A DNA stretch of 17,038 bases from Bremia lactucae (Eukaryota; Oomycota; Peronosporomycetes; Peronosporales; Peronosporaceae): the NCBI RefSeq assembly GCF_004359215.1, contig NC_090610.1:7319587-7336624 (forward strand), read 5' to 3'. This document shows positions 16,344 to 17,038 of this stretch, one piece after another. The position numbers and the translations under genes are program-made. The notes under the pieces were generated by a model. It was not told the origin of the DNA, ran no database searches, and saw nothing but the letters and a program-made list of their open reading frames with translations. The stretch's first letter is position 1. The number at the start of each line of letters is the position of its first letter.

Positions 16344-17036
16344 ATGAAGGAACAATTCATGCGGGGTGAAGATAGCGCTGAACCTTCGGCTGCGGTTCGT
16401 GCAGCCGCGGGTGACGCATTGTTATCTCTTGCGGTAGACGTTCCGTCTACCGTAGTGTCTTCCACTCGCACAACACTTGGTGTTGCGAGTGCACGTGGTG
16501 ATTCACCACGTGAGTACGACCCCTCTTTAGAGGTCGATTATGAGTGCGAGTCGGACGAAATGGCCGACTCGGGGAGGATGGAACAGTCGCCTGATACCCG
16601 TCAGGCGGCTGATTATGAGCCTTCGAATGAGACGGCTCATTCCGATAGACGTGTGAACAGTCTATTTGGTTCCGACGATGAGGATGATCCCTCATCGCCC
16701 GTACGATCTTTCGTACGGTCTCCCATACGATCACCTGCACGTGTTTCTGTGCAAGGTGACGACGGTGGCGTAAGCCATCGTAAGAAAAGTCCTCGTGGTA
16801 CCCCTACCTCAGCGGGTACCACTCAGGGGAGTGATGACAGTAAAATGTCTAATCTCGCCCCTGAAAAGAAGCCGTGGCTTTTGCCAGAAAGGCTCATTAA
16901 TAGCTTGTCTGGAGAAACTACTCCACACAATAAATATCCTTTATTTATTGCGACAAAGCTACATGGCCTTGATCCCAGCGCGAAGAACTTTCGCGCTGAG
17001 GAAGATTTCTATCTCGATGCTTTTCTAAAGCATCGA
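16341..17036. repeat. Dense array of perfect inverted repeats
   Basis: Arms and positions: 8 bp 16341-16348/16356-16363; 7 bp 16387-16393/16401-16407; 9 bp 16432-16440/16444-16452; 8 bp 16463-16470/16484-16491; 10 bp 16492-16501/16503-16512; 8 bp 16547-16554/16564-16571; 7 bp 16588-16594/16601-16607; 7 bp 16615-16621/16634-16640; 8 bp 16676-16683/16690-16697; 8 bp 16699-16706/16711-16718; 9 bp 16795-16803/16814-16822; 9 bp 16928-16936/16942-16950; 9 bp 16976-16984/16990-16998; 10 bp 17014-17023/17027-17036. They are unrelated in sequence, so this is not a repeat family. Confidence 0.9.
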
Positions 17037-17038
17037 TG
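16344..17038 (+). CDS. D2 antisense-oriented ORF, open to window end
   Basis: Unrecognised protein, at least 231 codons with no stop from ATG 16344 to the window edge. Residues 1-70 are Ala/Ser/Val-rich, with DPSLEVDY at about 61-68. Residues 70-125 are acidic (SLFGSDDEDDP). An Arg/Ser-Pro patch (SSPVRSFVRSPIRSPARVS, about 118-136) and basic HRKKSPRGTP follow. The C-terminal part seen, EKKPWLLPERLINSLSGETT, PLFIATKLHGLDPSAKNFR and AEEDFYLDAFLKHR, looks folded and is conserved in fragment F; EKKPWL recurs in G2. The N-terminus looks disordered. It lies opposite to D2's inferred direction, 120 bases from the 3' LTR. A gag-like or nucleic-acid-binding role is possible; if the LTR orientation were wrong it would simply be gag. 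Confidence 0.75.
   Translation, partial: MKEQFMRGEDSAEPSAAVRAAAGDALLSLAVDVPSTVVSSTRTTLGVASARGDSPREYDPSLEVDYECESDEMADSGRMEQSPDTRQAADYEPSNETAHSDRRVNSLFGSDDEDDPSSPVRSFVRSPIRSPARVSVQGDDGGVSHRKKSPRGTPTSAGTTQGSDDSKMSNLAPEKKPWLLPERLINSLSGETTPHNKYPLFIATKLHGLDPSAKNFRAEEDFYLDAFLKHR

Noticed and set aside
16447..16822. Minus-strand frames of 97 and 61 codons
   Set aside because: Opposite the 231-codon D2 frame; hairpin-rich sequence gives similar openness on both strands.
16795..17028. 77-codon plus frame starting at GTG
   Set aside because: A different frame inside the longer D2 ORF, which is the conserved one.
16341..17036. CRISPR-like array or terminators
   Set aside because: The inverted repeats differ from each other in sequence and there is no repeat-spacer structure; the context is a eukaryotic retroelement.
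1..17038. tRNA, rRNA or host protein genes
   Set aside because: None recognised on reading both strands; all supported coding signals belong to LTR elements.

Overview
The window is a dense, nested pile of decayed Ty3/Gypsy LTR retrotransposons. I see no host gene, rRNA or tRNA. The chromodomain pol proteins resemble the Gypsy elements common in oomycete genomes (Phytophthora and downy mildews). That assignment is from remembered family resemblance, not a search. Nearly every pol reading frame is broken by stops, frameshifts or deletions.

Layout. Positions 1-350 are the right end of an LTR (LTR1) from a young minus-strand element (D1), which abuts and truncates the integrase of element A. 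Element A (plus, about 352-3440) keeps integrase core, GPF-type C-terminal domain, chromodomain, a 3' region with an antisense reading frame, a polypurine tract and the start of its 3' LTR. Element B (minus, about 15440 down to 3520) is of the same family and keeps reverse transcriptase, RNase H, integrase and chromodomain. B is split at its integrase by G2, a full-length plus-strand element (5921-13835) with two diverged LTRs and a 5-bp target duplication, CTGAC (5916-5920 and 13836-13840). G2 holds, in order, gag, zinc knuckle, protease, RT, RNase H, integrase and chromodomain, all degraded, with the central RT deleted. At the right, 15473-15773 is a fragment of the antisense-type gene joined to B. 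It is followed by a complete LTR1 (15774-16224), read as the 3' LTR of a young minus-strand element D2, and by D2's internal sequence running off the window.

Two things stand out. First, several elements carry a second gene between chromodomain and 3' LTR, on the strand opposite pol. The D2 copy is open for 231 codons to the window edge; older copies or fragments lie in A, B, G2 and at 15473-15773. The elements would thus be ambisense, with convergent genes. Second, the young D2 sequence and the LTRs are packed with short perfect inverted repeats (arms 7-13 bp, mostly short loops). At least eleven with arms of 8 bp or more occur in 814 bases of D2, where about 0.2 are expected by chance. The same pattern runs through G2 coding sequence and A's LTR. 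I know no standard explanation.

No element here looks autonomous within the window. D2 may be intact beyond its right edge.
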